Below, piece after piece: positions 34,906 through 43,703 of a stretch of DNA of 43,733 bases; positions within the stretch are counted from its first letter, which is position 1; each line of letters opens with the position of its first letter. This DNA comes from Desulfocapsa sulfexigens (GTDB taxonomy: Bacteria > Desulfobacterota > Desulfobulbia > Desulfobulbales > Desulfocapsaceae). Both the position numbers and the translations under genes were made by a program. The notes under the pieces are model-generated. The model was not told the origin of the DNA and did no database searches. It worked only from the letters and a program-made list of their open reading frames with translations. The stretch covers positions 1 through 43,733 of the forward strand of contig DQTH01000173.1 of NCBI GenBank assembly GCA_015662865.1, written 5' to 3'.

Positions 34906-37100
34906 TATCTTTTGTCCCTTTCTTGGGCAGGGAGAAGCGCTCTGCATATTTCATGAATTTCATCATCTTTTATTTTAATCCCTTGTCGTACCAGATTAAT
35001 TCGATGTTCAGGATGATATCCTTTCAGGGAATAGAAAAGGATCCGTTTCATCTGGATGATCTTTTGCCGCTGGAAAGGCCATTTTGTGAATGCAATTTTC
35101 TTAAGACTCGGCAGTGCTTTTTTATCGCCAATATGGCCGAGTACCAGAAAAAGTTTCTGGTTCCTTTCAAAGGCCGTGTTTTTGAAGAACTGGTACTCGA
35201 GAAGTTTAAGCAGGTGAGGCACACATGCTGGTGGATGGTGAGTGTTGCAGAGTTCAATTGCTGCGTCAACTATCTGTTCATTTTTTGATTCCAGCATGGA
35301 AATCAGAGTTGCCAGTGCCTCTTCGTCGTGGGCAGGAAGAAGCAGGTCAAGAATCTGCAGACGAACATCACTGTTTTTATGATCCAGGAAGGGCTGGAGA
35401 AGACGAACAGTCCCCTGTATACCAAGATATTGAACAACAACCAGCAATCTTTTAACGTTTACAGTTGTTGTCTTGGGGAGAATTGTAAAGATCTTGGTAA
35501 GAGTTTCCATTCTGAACGTCCTGAATATTCCCACCAGCGGGTCATCCTCAGGAATGTTCGGTTTCATGCAGAATATTTTGAGAAGTTTCCCAAGGATGTC
35601 AGGACAAAGAAGTTCAAGGAATGCAATGGCCTCTTGTTGCTCTGTGGCTGAGGCTTCGGGGAACATTGAATATATATAATCCAGGAAATCAGGAGCAGTT
35701 AATTCCTGTATACATTGAGCGGCGATTTTTCTGATCTCAGTGGATTTTTTTTCTGAAGTCTGTTTTTTCAGGACTTTGAAAACTGTCTGCAGGAGGTCAT
35801 ATGATCCTGAATCTGGAAGTAACAGACTGATTTCCATGAGTTTGTGTGATAGCTCTGTATACTCTGCTTCCTGGTCAGACTTATCCATAATAATCAGCGT
35901 GGCATGGATAATCTTTCTGTTTAAGTGATCCTCCTCCAAGGTCTTAAGGTATTCTTCAAGGGGAAATGCGGGATTTACAGGGTGGCTCGATGCAGGGGAA
36001 CGGGCAAGCTTACTAAGGGAGTTGTGGTACTCCTGCTCAACCTGTTGACTGTATTTGTCAGGATCCAGTAAATTGTCCAGTTTTCCACGTCTTGCAATGG
36101 ACGTTGATGTCGCCGGATCCGCTTTGAATCGCATCCTGGAGAGCTTTTCGACGAGATTAAGCAAGGCTGGAGAGATGTGAACATTTTTTTTATTTACCTG
36201 CTCCACCATATTCAGAACAACAGAATCGGAGAATTTTCCCAGTATTTTTTCCGGATCGCTGTGCTTCATGTTTCGATCACAACTTTCAAGAGTCGTTGCG
36301 AGGAACTGATCTCGCAGTTCCGGATTGAGTGAAGTCAGTATTCGGCTTAATTCTTTTCCTCCAAAAGATGATACCGACTGACTTTTTTCTGAAGATTGTC
36401 GCAGCATCTGATCAAGGAGAGTGGAGAATTGCTGGATGATCTCCGGTTGTTTGTCAACATGACTGTTGATGGCTGCAGCCAATGTCTCTGGTGCCGTCGC
36501 ATCGAAATCGCTGCCATCAACTGCGCTGTGGATGCCGGAATGTCCAAGTATACCACTGGTCAGCTTCTGGGTGAAAGTCAGCCAGGTCAAGGGGGAAGTG
36601 CTTTCATCGTCAGGTTCTGAGTCTGCGCTGGCTTTTCGGTCGAAATAATCATAATTGATTAATTCGATACTGATATGAGGAATATCCAGAGATGATATGT
36701 CCTGTTGTCGTTCTACTCCAGGCCTTTTTTGTTCAGGCAGAATGCCCACAGCTTTTAGAAATAAAAATAGAGAGTGGTGGCTGACACCGTATGAAAATTT
36801 CAGGGAAGCGATCTCGTGGCGGCTGAGAATAGTGGCTAAAGCGGAGCAGGCTGGTAGCTCTTCCCCCAGAGGATTCTCTTCAAATGTGATAATGTTTCTT
36901 GCAATACCAAACAGAAGAGTCTGTCTGGAAATCAGAATTTTGTGTAGTAACTGGTGGGCAACAGCCAGTCTGGTTTTTACAAGATTATGCCCCGGTGGAT
37001 AGAGCTGGATATTTTTTAATGCCAGATGGAGGAGTGAAAGAAGTTCAGTGAGTTGTTCTGTCTCTCGGGTTTGTTTTTTAGGGGCCTTCTGATCACTCAC
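34905..37100 (-). CDS. HEAT-repeat protein with an N-terminal domain shared with the HD-GYP neighbour
   Basis: A 731-residue cytoplasmic protein. Residues about 17-115 (LLSLLHLALKNIQLYPPGHN..., LKFSYGVSHHSLFLFL) align with the N-terminus of the following HD-GYP protein: conserved LL, N, LY, H, N-x-I, L, I-x-x-(L/I)-x-F, G and FL. The middle is helical and charged. Residues about 535-725 are HEAT repeats (LLQPFLDHKNSDVRLQILDL, LISMLESKNEQIVDAAIELC, LGHIGDKKALPSLKKIA). It is translationally coupled to the HD-GYP gene (TAATG) and lies 161 bp after the GGDEF-PilZ gene. It probably scaffolds or senses for the c-di-GMP module; this is inference. No enzymatic motif was seen. Confidence 0.85.
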   Translation of the reverse strand: MSDQKAPKKQTRETEQLTELLSLLHLALKNIQLYPPGHNLVKTRLAVAHQLLHKILISRQTLLFGIARNIITFEENPLGEELPACSALATILSRHEIASLKFSYGVSHHSLFLFLKAVGILPEQKRPGVERQQDISSLDIPHISIELINYDYFDRKASADSEPDDESTSPLTWLTFTQKLTSGILGHSGIHSAVDGSDFDATAPETLAAAINSHVDKQPEIIQQFSTLLDQMLRQSSEKSQSVSSFGGKELSRILTSLNPELRDQFLATTLESCDRNMKHSDPEKILGKFSDSVVLNMVEQVNKKNVHISPALLNLVEKLSRMRFKADPATSTSIARRGKLDNLLDPDKYSQQVEQEYHNSLSKLARSPASSHPVNPAFPLEEYLKTLEEDHLNRKIIHATLIIMDKSDQEAEYTELSHKLMEISLLLPDSGSYDLLQTVFKVLKKQTSEKKSTEIRKIAAQCIQELTAPDFLDYIYSMFPEASATEQQEAIAFLELLCPDILGKLLKIFCMKPNIPEDDPLVGIFRTFRMETLTKIFTILPKTTTVNVKRLLVVVQYLGIQGTVRLLQPFLDHKNSDVRLQILDLLLPAHDEEALATLISMLESKNEQIVDAAIELCNTHHPPACVPHLLKLLEYQFFKNTAFERNQKLFLVLGHIGDKKALPSLKKIAFTKWPFQRQKIIQMKRILFYSLKGYHPEHRINLVRQGIKIKDDEIHEICRALLPAQERDKR

Positions 37101-37261
37101 TAAGAAATCCTGGGTTCAATGGAGAAGATATTTACATGCTGAAACTGACTCTTTGTCCACATACAATATTCAGGCTACCTTTAATTGTTGTTCGGTGGCG
37201 GGAGGCAACTCTTTTCCGGCAAACTCTCCTTTTTAGCTTGATTAATTTATATCAGCATCAG

Positions 37262-38470
37262 TCAGCCTGCAAGTTGCTGAAGGATATAATCGGCAATAAT
37301 TTCCGTGGAAGTGGAAATTGAAGTGGAGCTGGAATCAAGCTTGAGAAAGCTGAGGCCGATATCATAAGATCCAGTATCGATCTGTTCGACTCGAACTACG
37401 GAACCTGTTAAAGATAAGTCTGATCCCCCTTCCAGAGAAATGAGCAGTTTCAATCGTGTACCGATATCATACCTTTTATCACAGGAAATAAGAACACCTC
37501 CCTCACTGATATTCTTTGATCGGCTATCTTCGTCGTGGTGATTGGTTACCAGGGAATGTATGTCAATTGGTCGATCAAATGCTATTCTGGAAAAAGTTCT
37601 TTTTTCTTCGGAAAACAGGATGAGTTTATGTTTGCCGCTGCTTTTTGCCTGATAAAGTGCCCGATCAGCACATTCGATCAGACCCTGGCCGTAATCACTA
37701 TCCAGCGGGAAAGTTGCAAGACCTCCACTACAGTTGATTGGGATGTCTTCTTCCTTGTGCCTGACAACGAGATTATTGATTTTGTCATGGAGTTTTTTGC
37801 CGGCAAGCAGACCCATATATTTGTTTGTTTCCGGTAAGAGAAGAACAAATTCATCACCTCCAAAACGGCAGGCAAAATCCTCCTTCCGTTTTGAGCCAAG
37901 AAGAGTTTTACCAACCAGTTTAAGTGCATTATCTCCAGCAAGATGACCGTATTTATCGTTGATTGCCTTGAACTGGTCGAGGTCAAGGAATATCAGAGTG
38001 GTGTCGTGTTTATGTCGTTGTGCTCTTGAGATTTCCTGTTCAAAGAAATCCTGAAATGCTCCCCGGGTCAGCAAACCAGTGAGAAAATCATGGTGGGCTG
38101 ATTTAATTGTTTCTTCAAGGCGTGCAAATTCTATGAGTTTAGGGTTGTTCATTCGTGGCCTGACAGCACTGAAATAATCGCAGGCAGCAGTTGTCAGGCC
38201 GATTTGACGTTCAAGGCTGGTTTGCAGTTTTTCCGCATGATTGACGATAGCTTCCCAATGCTCGCATGCATTGTTTTCTGAGAAGTTCAACTGTACAAGA
38301 GTGTGCAGGATAATTTTACAGGCTTCAACCTTGTTTTCATCTAAATAGGGTCGCAGCTGCTGGCGTTGTATGGTGGAGTTTCCTGGATCACTACTCAGCG
38401 AAGTAATGATGTTTTGCTGCAGAATTTGCAGTTTTGAAGGGGAGTGGTTGTGACTACTGTCCTGATCCAT
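37262..38470 (-). CDS. Diguanylate cyclase with C-terminal PilZ domain
   Basis: A 402-residue protein. Residues about 1-125 are helical and unrecognised. A GGDEF domain at about 130-290 follows (DFLTGLLTRGAFQDFF, FLDLDQFKAINDKYGH) with intact GGDEF at 204-208 and an RxxD inhibitory site five residues before it (RKED, 195-198). The C-terminus (about 300-395) is a PilZ c-di-GMP receptor domain with RTFSR and NISEGG, matching RxxxR and (D/N)xSxxG. It can therefore make c-di-GMP from GTP and also bind it twice. No membrane helix is predicted. I start it at the ATG at 38470, preceded by AAGGTG; an upstream extension of 35 codons is possible but less likely. Confidence 0.92.
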   Translation of the reverse strand: MDQDSSHNHSPSKLQILQQNIITSLSSDPGNSTIQRQQLRPYLDENKVEACKIILHTLVQLNFSENNACEHWEAIVNHAEKLQTSLERQIGLTTAACDYFSAVRPRMNNPKLIEFARLEETIKSAHHDFLTGLLTRGAFQDFFEQEISRAQRHKHDTTLIFLDLDQFKAINDKYGHLAGDNALKLVGKTLLGSKRKEDFACRFGGDEFVLLLPETNKYMGLLAGKKLHDKINNLVVRHKEEDIPINCSGGLATFPLDSDYGQGLIECADRALYQAKSSGKHKLILFSEEKRTFSRIAFDRPIDIHSLVTNHHDEDSRSKNISEGGVLISCDKRYDIGTRLKLLISLEGGSDLSLTGSVVRVEQIDTGSYDIGLSFLKLDSSSTSISTSTEIIADYILQQLAG

Positions 38471-38845
38471 GACGACGAGCACCTTAATTATGAGAATTAA
38501 CGGGATTAATTCATTCCTGAGAAACGTTTTGCGATGCATTTTATCAATATTTACAGAAGAATGAAAGGAAAACATCTCTAATTCATTGATATCATGTTGT
38601 AAGTGTTGGTGGGTCCTTTTTCCATGCCTTTCTCAGGACTTGGACTACAATACATGATATGGTAAAAAGACTACGTAGCAGTAATTATTTTAATAACTCT
38701 TTTTAAAGAAAACCTGAATCCGTGGTGGCTGTGTGATTGCTTCTGATTCAAATTGTCGAGTTAATTTGATAAAATTTAATACAATCAGGTCCAGAAAAAT
38801 CAGAATGCATTGCCAGCGAGTGCTTACGGATTCAGGGAAAAGTAT
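38471..38845. other. 375-bp intergenic region between the GGDEF-PilZ gene and nadE
   Basis: It holds a family-2 repeat (38713-38836) that runs up to the nadE ribosome site. An inverted pair ATATCATGT (38589-38597) / ACATGATAT (38652-38660) may be an operator or leader structure for the GGDEF-PilZ gene. Nothing else is recognisable. Confidence 0.6.
38713..38836 (+). repeat. Family-2 MITE-like repeat, copy 3 (short form)
   Basis: A 124-bp element, CCTGAATCCGTGG at the left and CTTACGGATTCAGG at the right, with the same internal blocks as copies 1 and 2 (GGCTGTGTGAT, AGAAAAATCAGAATGCAT). It lacks the internal hairpin of copy 1. Its last bases, AGG, merge into AGGGAAA, the Shine-Dalgarno region of nadE, 10 bp before the start codon. 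Confidence 0.85.
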
Positions 38846-40492
38846 ATGAAGATTGCTCTTATTCAAATCAATCCCGTGATTGGGGATTTTGTCGGCAACA
38901 GCCGGAAAATTCTTAATGTTTGTCGCGAAGCTGTGAAACAGGATTGTGGCCTTGTTATCTTTCCGGAACTCGCTTTGTCAGGCTATCCCCCTCATGACCT
39001 GCTTGAGCGACCTGCTTTTCTTAACACTCACGATCAAACACTGTCCGAGCTCTGTCATAATCTGCCCGAAATTGATCTGATAATTGGTTGCATTGAGCAG
39101 CGGGGTGCTGATACTGATGGGAAAAAGTTATACAACAGTGCATTTTTTATACGTAATGGCTCGATTATGCAGCGGATTCGGAAACAGCTGCTGCCTACCT
39201 ATGATGTTTTTGATGAGAAGCGCTGGTTTGAACCTGGTAATACTCCCGGGGTGATTGAGTGCAAAGGATTGCGATTCGGCGTCACAGTATGTGAAGATAT
39301 CTGGCATTCAGAGATTGGTGAATATGAATGTGATCCCGTGCAGACGCTTTTTTCTGAAACAGATGATATTGATTGCCTGATTAATATTTCAGCATCTCCC
39401 TTTCAACGGGGAAAAGAATCTGTTCGTCATCGTCTGTTCAGAACAATCTGCCAGCGCCATAATGTACCTCTAGTGTATGTCAATCAGGTGGGTGGACAGG
39501 ATTCTCTTCTTTTTGACGGACGAAGTGTGCTCATGGATCAGAACGGGGAAATCAGAGCAAAGTTGCTTGGCTTTGCAGAAGATATGCTTATAATTGACAG
39601 TGATGACTGGTCCGGGCCTCTCCATGAATCTGTGCAGGAAGACAATCTTGCATCACTACATGATGCCCTTGTCATGGGTATTCATGATTATGTGACGAAA
39701 TGCGGTTTTCGTTCTGTTGTGCTCGGCCTTTCCGGTGGTATTGACTCTGCCCTTACTGCAGCTCTTGCAGTAAAAGCATTGGGAGCAGAAAATGTTTTTG
39801 GTGTGGCTTTGCCGTCCCCCTATAGCTCTGACGATTCCATGGAAGATGCGAAAGCTTTGGCTGGAAATCTTGGCTGCAGGTTTGATGTGATTCCCATATC
39901 TGATCTTTTCAGTTCTTTTAAAGAAACCCTGCGTCCTCTGTTTGCGGCTTCGCCTTCCACTCCTTCGGATCTTACCGAACAAAACCTTCAGGCGCGTATC
40001 CGTGGGAATTTGCTGATGGCATTGTCAAATAAGTTTGGCCATCTCCTCCTTTCCACCGGTAATAAAAGTGAAATGGCAGTTGGATATTGCACATTATATG
40101 GTGATATGAATGGTGGGCTGGCTGTTATTTCAGATGTTCCCAAGCAACTGGTTTATGAGTTGTCCCGTTTTATCAATCGTGAAAAGGAAATCATACCGCT
40201 TCGTAGCATCAGCAAAGCACCCACGGCCGAATTAAAACCGGATCAGTGTGATCAGGATGATTTACCGGATTATGATATTTTAGATCAGATTCTTGAACTT
40301 CATTTGGAGGAGTACCTTGGAGTAAATGAAATTGTGGAGCGCGGTTTTGACAGGGAAATTGTGAAAGATGTCCTTCGCCGGGTGCAAATAAATGAGTACA
40401 AACGAAAGCAGGCACCCATGGGCCTGAGGGTAACCAGTAAGGCTTTTGGCTATGGGCGAAGGATTCCCAATGCGCAGAAATTCCAAGGCTGA
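38846..40492 (+). CDS. nadE: Glutamine-dependent NAD+ synthetase
   Basis: NadE, 548 residues, converts NaAD to NAD+ with ammonia drawn from glutamine. The N-terminal nitrilase-type amidase has the Glu41 (FPELALSG), Lys113 (RKQLLPTYD) and Cys149 (VCEDIWH) triad. The C-terminal synthetase carries the ATP-binding SGGIDS at 296-301 plus LSTGNKSEMAVGYCTLYGDMNG. Both domains are complete. I place the start at the ATG at 38846, since MKIALIQIN is the usual N-terminus; a TTG 12 codons earlier lies inside the family-2 repeat. The cytochrome gene begins 4 bp after its stop, so the two are coupled. Confidence 0.96.
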   Translation: MKIALIQINPVIGDFVGNSRKILNVCREAVKQDCGLVIFPELALSGYPPHDLLERPAFLNTHDQTLSELCHNLPEIDLIIGCIEQRGADTDGKKLYNSAFFIRNGSIMQRIRKQLLPTYDVFDEKRWFEPGNTPGVIECKGLRFGVTVCEDIWHSEIGEYECDPVQTLFSETDDIDCLINISASPFQRGKESVRHRLFRTICQRHNVPLVYVNQVGGQDSLLFDGRSVLMDQNGEIRAKLLGFAEDMLIIDSDDWSGPLHESVQEDNLASLHDALVMGIHDYVTKCGFRSVVLGLSGGIDSALTAALAVKALGAENVFGVALPSPYSSDDSMEDAKALAGNLGCRFDVIPISDLFSSFKETLRPLFAASPSTPSDLTEQNLQARIRGNLLMALSNKFGHLLLSTGNKSEMAVGYCTLYGDMNGGLAVISDVPKQLVYELSRFINREKEIIPLRSISKAPTAELKPDQCDQDDLPDYDILDQILELHLEEYLGVNEIVERGFDREIVKDVLRRVQINEYKRKQAPMGLRVTSKAFGYGRRIPNAQKFQG

Positions 40493-40495
40493 TAA

Positions 40496-42289
40496 ATGAT
40501 CGGAAAGAAAGAAAAAGGCAAAGGTAGCTGGACAATCAGGAAACAGCTGTTCCTGCTTCTGCTCCTTGTTGTTGTTGCTGTGCTTACATATCGTGAGATG
40601 CTCACTGATCGTCCTGATCAGGTGTATATCACCACCAGTGGCCGCATTGATATGTGCCTTTCCTGCCATAAGGAGGAAAAACTTGATCCAGCCCATGATG
40701 CCCGGGTTATCGGTTGCGCCAGCTGTCACCTTGGCGATGCCCTGGCCATAGATAAAGTGCAGGCCCATGAGGGAATGGTCCTTAACCCCGGTGATCTGCG
40801 GGTTGTGGAAAAAACCTGCGGCATTGAAGGCTGTCACCCCACGGATGTTAAAAAAGTGATGAACTCACTTATGGCCACAAATCGTGGTATAATCGGAACA
40901 CTGCTTTTTTACTGGGGTGAAGCCGATTCCCAGAATACGGATCTTACGATAAAAAAACTTATTGACAGTGGTGAGACCTCTCTGGCCCTTGATTATTTCC
41001 GTAAGCTTTGCGCCACTTGCCACCTCTGGAAGCAGAAGAATGATCTCCCGGGAGCACCCGATTTTTTTAATGAAAAGGGTGGTGGCTGTTCTGCGTGTCA
41101 TTACCTGTTGCCAAAGGGTCAGGAACGACAGAGAGTTGCCGGTTTTGGTGATGACCAAAAGCTTAGAAAACAGAAAACCCATCCCCTGATAATTAAAAAG
41201 GTAGAAGAGGAGAACTGCATCCGCTGTCATAACCGTTCCGGCCGCATTGGTATTTCCTATACTGGTATTTTTGAAGCTGAAGGTTACGGTACTCCCTATG
41301 AACAAGGTGGAATGAGCTCAAAACAGTTACCCGGGCAACGTTTTTATCTGGAAATAGCAGAAGATGTTCATCATGAGAAAGGCATGGCCTGTATCGATTG
41401 TCATACCCGGAACGAGATCATGGGGGATGGTACAAGCTACGCCCATTACGAGGAACAACTGGAGATTTCCTGTGAAATGTGCCATTCGGAAAATCCGGGC
41501 ATTACCAGAAAAGGTGATTCTGTAAGCAATATTTCCCGGAAAAACGGAAAATATCAAATGACCGGACGGGTGAATGATAAGATTTATCCTCTGGCTGTTC
41601 CCAAAAAAGGAGTCTGCGATTTCAAAGCCCATAAACGGATTACCTGTGAAGCCTGCCATTCCACCTGGGTTCCGCAATGTTATGGCTGTCATGCAAAGAG
41701 AGATGAGACACAAAAGCATCTGGATAAGCTGGCTCTCAAGGAAACTGCCGGAATGTGGGAAGAGGGGAGGTCGTACATACGTTATGAGAAGCCCATGCTT
41801 GCAGTGTGGGGAGATGAAGTGGTCATTGTCACACCTGGTTGCCAGGATATAATAACTTTGATCGACAAAGATGGAAATGTGGAAGGCGGTTTTAACCGTT
41901 TTACTATGGCTGCTATTAATCCACATACTACTCAGGCAAAGGGAAGAAGCTGTGCCGCCTGCCATCAGTCCACCAAGACAGTGGGACTGGGTGAGGGAAC
42001 TGTTTCAGTGGATGAAAATGGAAAATGGTCGTTCACATCACTTGATCAGGGAGTGGATACCCTTGATGGACAGACAGTACCATTTGATGCTTTTGTCAAT
42101 GTCGATGGTGAGGCTCTGCAGCACGGATCCCGACCGGATTTGCGCCCCTTTAACAAAGAGGAACTCAAAAGTATTCTTCGGGTGGGGCTCTGTGTTGGCT
42201 GCCATGACCGATATGAAGATCCGATGTGGAAGAATTATAATAAAGAAACAACATGTTCGCGGATGGATATTAAGAAAAGTGGTGAGTAA
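40496..42289 (+). CDS. Membrane-anchored multihaem cytochrome c, 12 haem motifs
   Basis: A 597-residue c-type cytochrome. An N-terminal membrane helix at about 17-32 (uncleaved anchor or signal) should place the rest in the periplasm. I count 11 CXXCH motifs (CLSCH 54-58, CASCH 74-78, then CATCH, CSACH, CIRCH, CIDCH, CEMCH, CEACH, CYGCH, CAACH and CVGCH 566-570) and one CX4CH (CGIEGCH 108-114), the spacing also seen in tetrahaem cytochrome c3. Many extra His residues could be distal ligands. About 150 residues (about 405-480) without haem motifs suggest a folded insert. I do not recognise its named family; electron transfer or a periplasmic reductase role is likely. The first codons follow nadE by 3 bp. 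Confidence 0.92.
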   Translation: MIGKKEKGKGSWTIRKQLFLLLLLVVVAVLTYREMLTDRPDQVYITTSGRIDMCLSCHKEEKLDPAHDARVIGCASCHLGDALAIDKVQAHEGMVLNPGDLRVVEKTCGIEGCHPTDVKKVMNSLMATNRGIIGTLLFYWGEADSQNTDLTIKKLIDSGETSLALDYFRKLCATCHLWKQKNDLPGAPDFFNEKGGGCSACHYLLPKGQERQRVAGFGDDQKLRKQKTHPLIIKKVEEENCIRCHNRSGRIGISYTGIFEAEGYGTPYEQGGMSSKQLPGQRFYLEIAEDVHHEKGMACIDCHTRNEIMGDGTSYAHYEEQLEISCEMCHSENPGITRKGDSVSNISRKNGKYQMTGRVNDKIYPLAVPKKGVCDFKAHKRITCEACHSTWVPQCYGCHAKRDETQKHLDKLALKETAGMWEEGRSYIRYEKPMLAVWGDEVVIVTPGCQDIITLIDKDGNVEGGFNRFTMAAINPHTTQAKGRSCAACHQSTKTVGLGEGTVSVDENGKWSFTSLDQGVDTLDGQTVPFDAFVNVDGEALQHGSRPDLRPFNKEELKSILRVGLCVGCHDRYEDPMWKNYNKETTCSRMDIKKSGE

Positions 42290-42429
42290 TGAAACTCAGC
42301 TGGCAACATTCGGGACTCCTGCCGCCACGGGAGGGACGCCGGATCGGCTATATGTCATTCCTGCAGAGGCGGGAATCCAGTTTCCACAAGGCTGTCAGTA
42401 ACAAAAAGACATTTTTACTGAGTTTCATA
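42288..42429. repeat. Possible repeat element with 11-bp terminal inverted repeats and a REP-like core
   Basis: ATGAAACTCAG (42288-42298) and CTGAGTTTCAT (42419-42429) are exact complements 120 bp apart. The first overlaps the cytochrome stop codon. Between them is a REP-like palindrome (GTCATTCCTGC-AGAG-GCGGGAAT-CCAG, 42354-42380), close to a dispersed element common in many proteobacteria. Only one copy is visible, so calling it a mobile repeat is tentative. Confidence 0.5.
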
Positions 42430-42491
42430 TAGAACCATATAGAAAAATGTGTCCTGTGGTATGTCACCTAGCACCCCCACATGGGGAGATA

Positions 42492-42545
42492 AGTACCTTC
42501 AACAAATTCTTTTCAAAAAAACGCGAAATGAATTTATAAGGTACT
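42492..42545 (+). promoter_or_regulatory. Inverted repeat in the leader of the second DUF4388 regulator
   Basis: AGTACCTT (42492-42499) pairs with AAGGTACT (42538-42545); inside, AAATTC pairs with GAATTT. The structure lies 17 bp before the start codon and could be an operator or an mRNA hairpin near the ribosome site. No known family recognised. Confidence 0.4.
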
Positions 42546-42562
42546 AAACAATTGGAGGGACT

Positions 42563-43654
42563 GTGCGGCAGAAGAAAAAATTTCGTGATGCCATTTTCGT
42601 TGTAACTGAAGAACGATTTTGTCCAATTTATAATATTGGAGAAGAGTTAAAGGTTGATGACCTCTGTGCGGTGCTTCCTGAAGCCAAGCCGGTTTGTATG
42701 GTTTTAATGGAAAAGCTCATTGAGCTGACAGCAAAAAAACAGAACTTTGGTCAGGTTATTCAAATCGGAGCCCCGAAAACGAAGTTTGACTGTGGAGGCT
42801 GTAAGGGGCTGATTCGCTTCGAATATAAAAAGGAAAAAGGTTTTTCAACACTGCAGATGAAACTTCTTTCCGAAGCGGAGGAGCGCAGAAGAAAACAGCA
42901 TCTGGATAAATTTTACAGCAAGCTTCGAAAATTCCAGCTCTTTGAATCTCTTGATAATGACGCTCTGCTTGATCTCACCGGGCTTCTGGATTTTAAGAAA
43001 TATCCCAAAGACAAGGTTGTCTTAAAACAGGGCGATCCGGGAACACATCTGTTTGTGCTTCTATCAGGAAAAGTCGGAGTCATTGGCGATGACGGGCAGC
43101 GGCTTGCGGAAATGGGGAGAGGAGACATTTTTGGTGAAATGAGTCTTCTCTCGGGTGATCCTGTTTCTTTCTCCATTTATTCACTCCATGAAACAGAAGC
43201 AGCCCTTTTGAGTATTAAAAATTTCAAGCATGTCCTGAAAAAATATCCTGTTCTGCAGATTTTCCTCCTGAAGATGCTGGTGGATCGGGCTCAGGCCATG
43301 GCTCTGCGTTCCGGTAATATCACATCCGGTATGTCTGGCGAACTTGAGGAAATCGGTATAGTTGAGCTTTTTCAACTGATTAACTCCAGCCAGAAAACAG
43401 GTACCATTGAACTGATCCTTGATGACGCCAAAGCAACAGTCCTTTTTCATGAGGGGGAGTTTGTGAAAGTGCGATATAAAGAGCAGGTAGATAAGGCCGC
43501 TCTTTTTGCTTTACTTGGTAAAAAGAGTGGTCATTTCACCTACACCAAGGGGATACCATCGGGAATGAAGAGTATCGATCCTTTCGGCGGATTCATGAGT
43601 CTGATCATGGAAGGTGTGCAATATGTGGATGAGCAGGAATATAGTCTTTCCTAG
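42563..43654 (+). CDS. Cys4 domain - cNMP-binding-like - DUF4388 (PATAN) regulator, paralogue 2
   Basis: A 363-residue paralogue of the protein at 13671-14741, with the same three domains. The N-terminal domain keeps all four cysteines: Cys20 (FCPIYN), Cys45 (KPVC), Cys77 and Cys80 (CGGC), and IRFEYKKEKGFSTLQMKLL. The cNMP-like domain has FGEMSLLSGDPVSFS, again without the phosphate-binding arginine of CAP. The DUF4388 domain follows at about 258-355 (FQLINSSQKTGTIELIL, LFHEGEFVKVRYK). No DNA-binding domain is present. The start is GTG with TTGGAGGG 5 bp upstream. It is probably transcribed alone, preceded by repeats and an inverted-repeat leader. Its signal and partner are unknown. Confidence 0.85.
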   Translation: MRQKKKFRDAIFVVTEERFCPIYNIGEELKVDDLCAVLPEAKPVCMVLMEKLIELTAKKQNFGQVIQIGAPKTKFDCGGCKGLIRFEYKKEKGFSTLQMKLLSEAEERRRKQHLDKFYSKLRKFQLFESLDNDALLDLTGLLDFKKYPKDKVVLKQGDPGTHLFVLLSGKVGVIGDDGQRLAEMGRGDIFGEMSLLSGDPVSFSIYSLHETEAALLSIKNFKHVLKKYPVLQIFLLKMLVDRAQAMALRSGNITSGMSGELEEIGIVELFQLINSSQKTGTIELILDDAKATVLFHEGEFVKVRYKEQVDKAALFALLGKKSGHFTYTKGIPSGMKSIDPFGGFMSLIMEGVQYVDEQEYSLS

Positions 43655-43674
43655 TACAATGTAAAACATAATAC

Positions 43675-43703
43675 TTCGCATTAATGGCGGGACGTGTTAT
43701 AAT
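43675..43703 (+). promoter_or_regulatory. Sigma-70-like promoter at the right edge
   Basis: TTCGCA (43675-43680), a 17-bp spacer and a consensus TATAAT (43698-43703). In-frame ATG codons follow at 43716 and 43728, but the window ends before a gene can be confirmed. If transcription starts near 43710 the leader would be very short. Confidence 0.5.
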
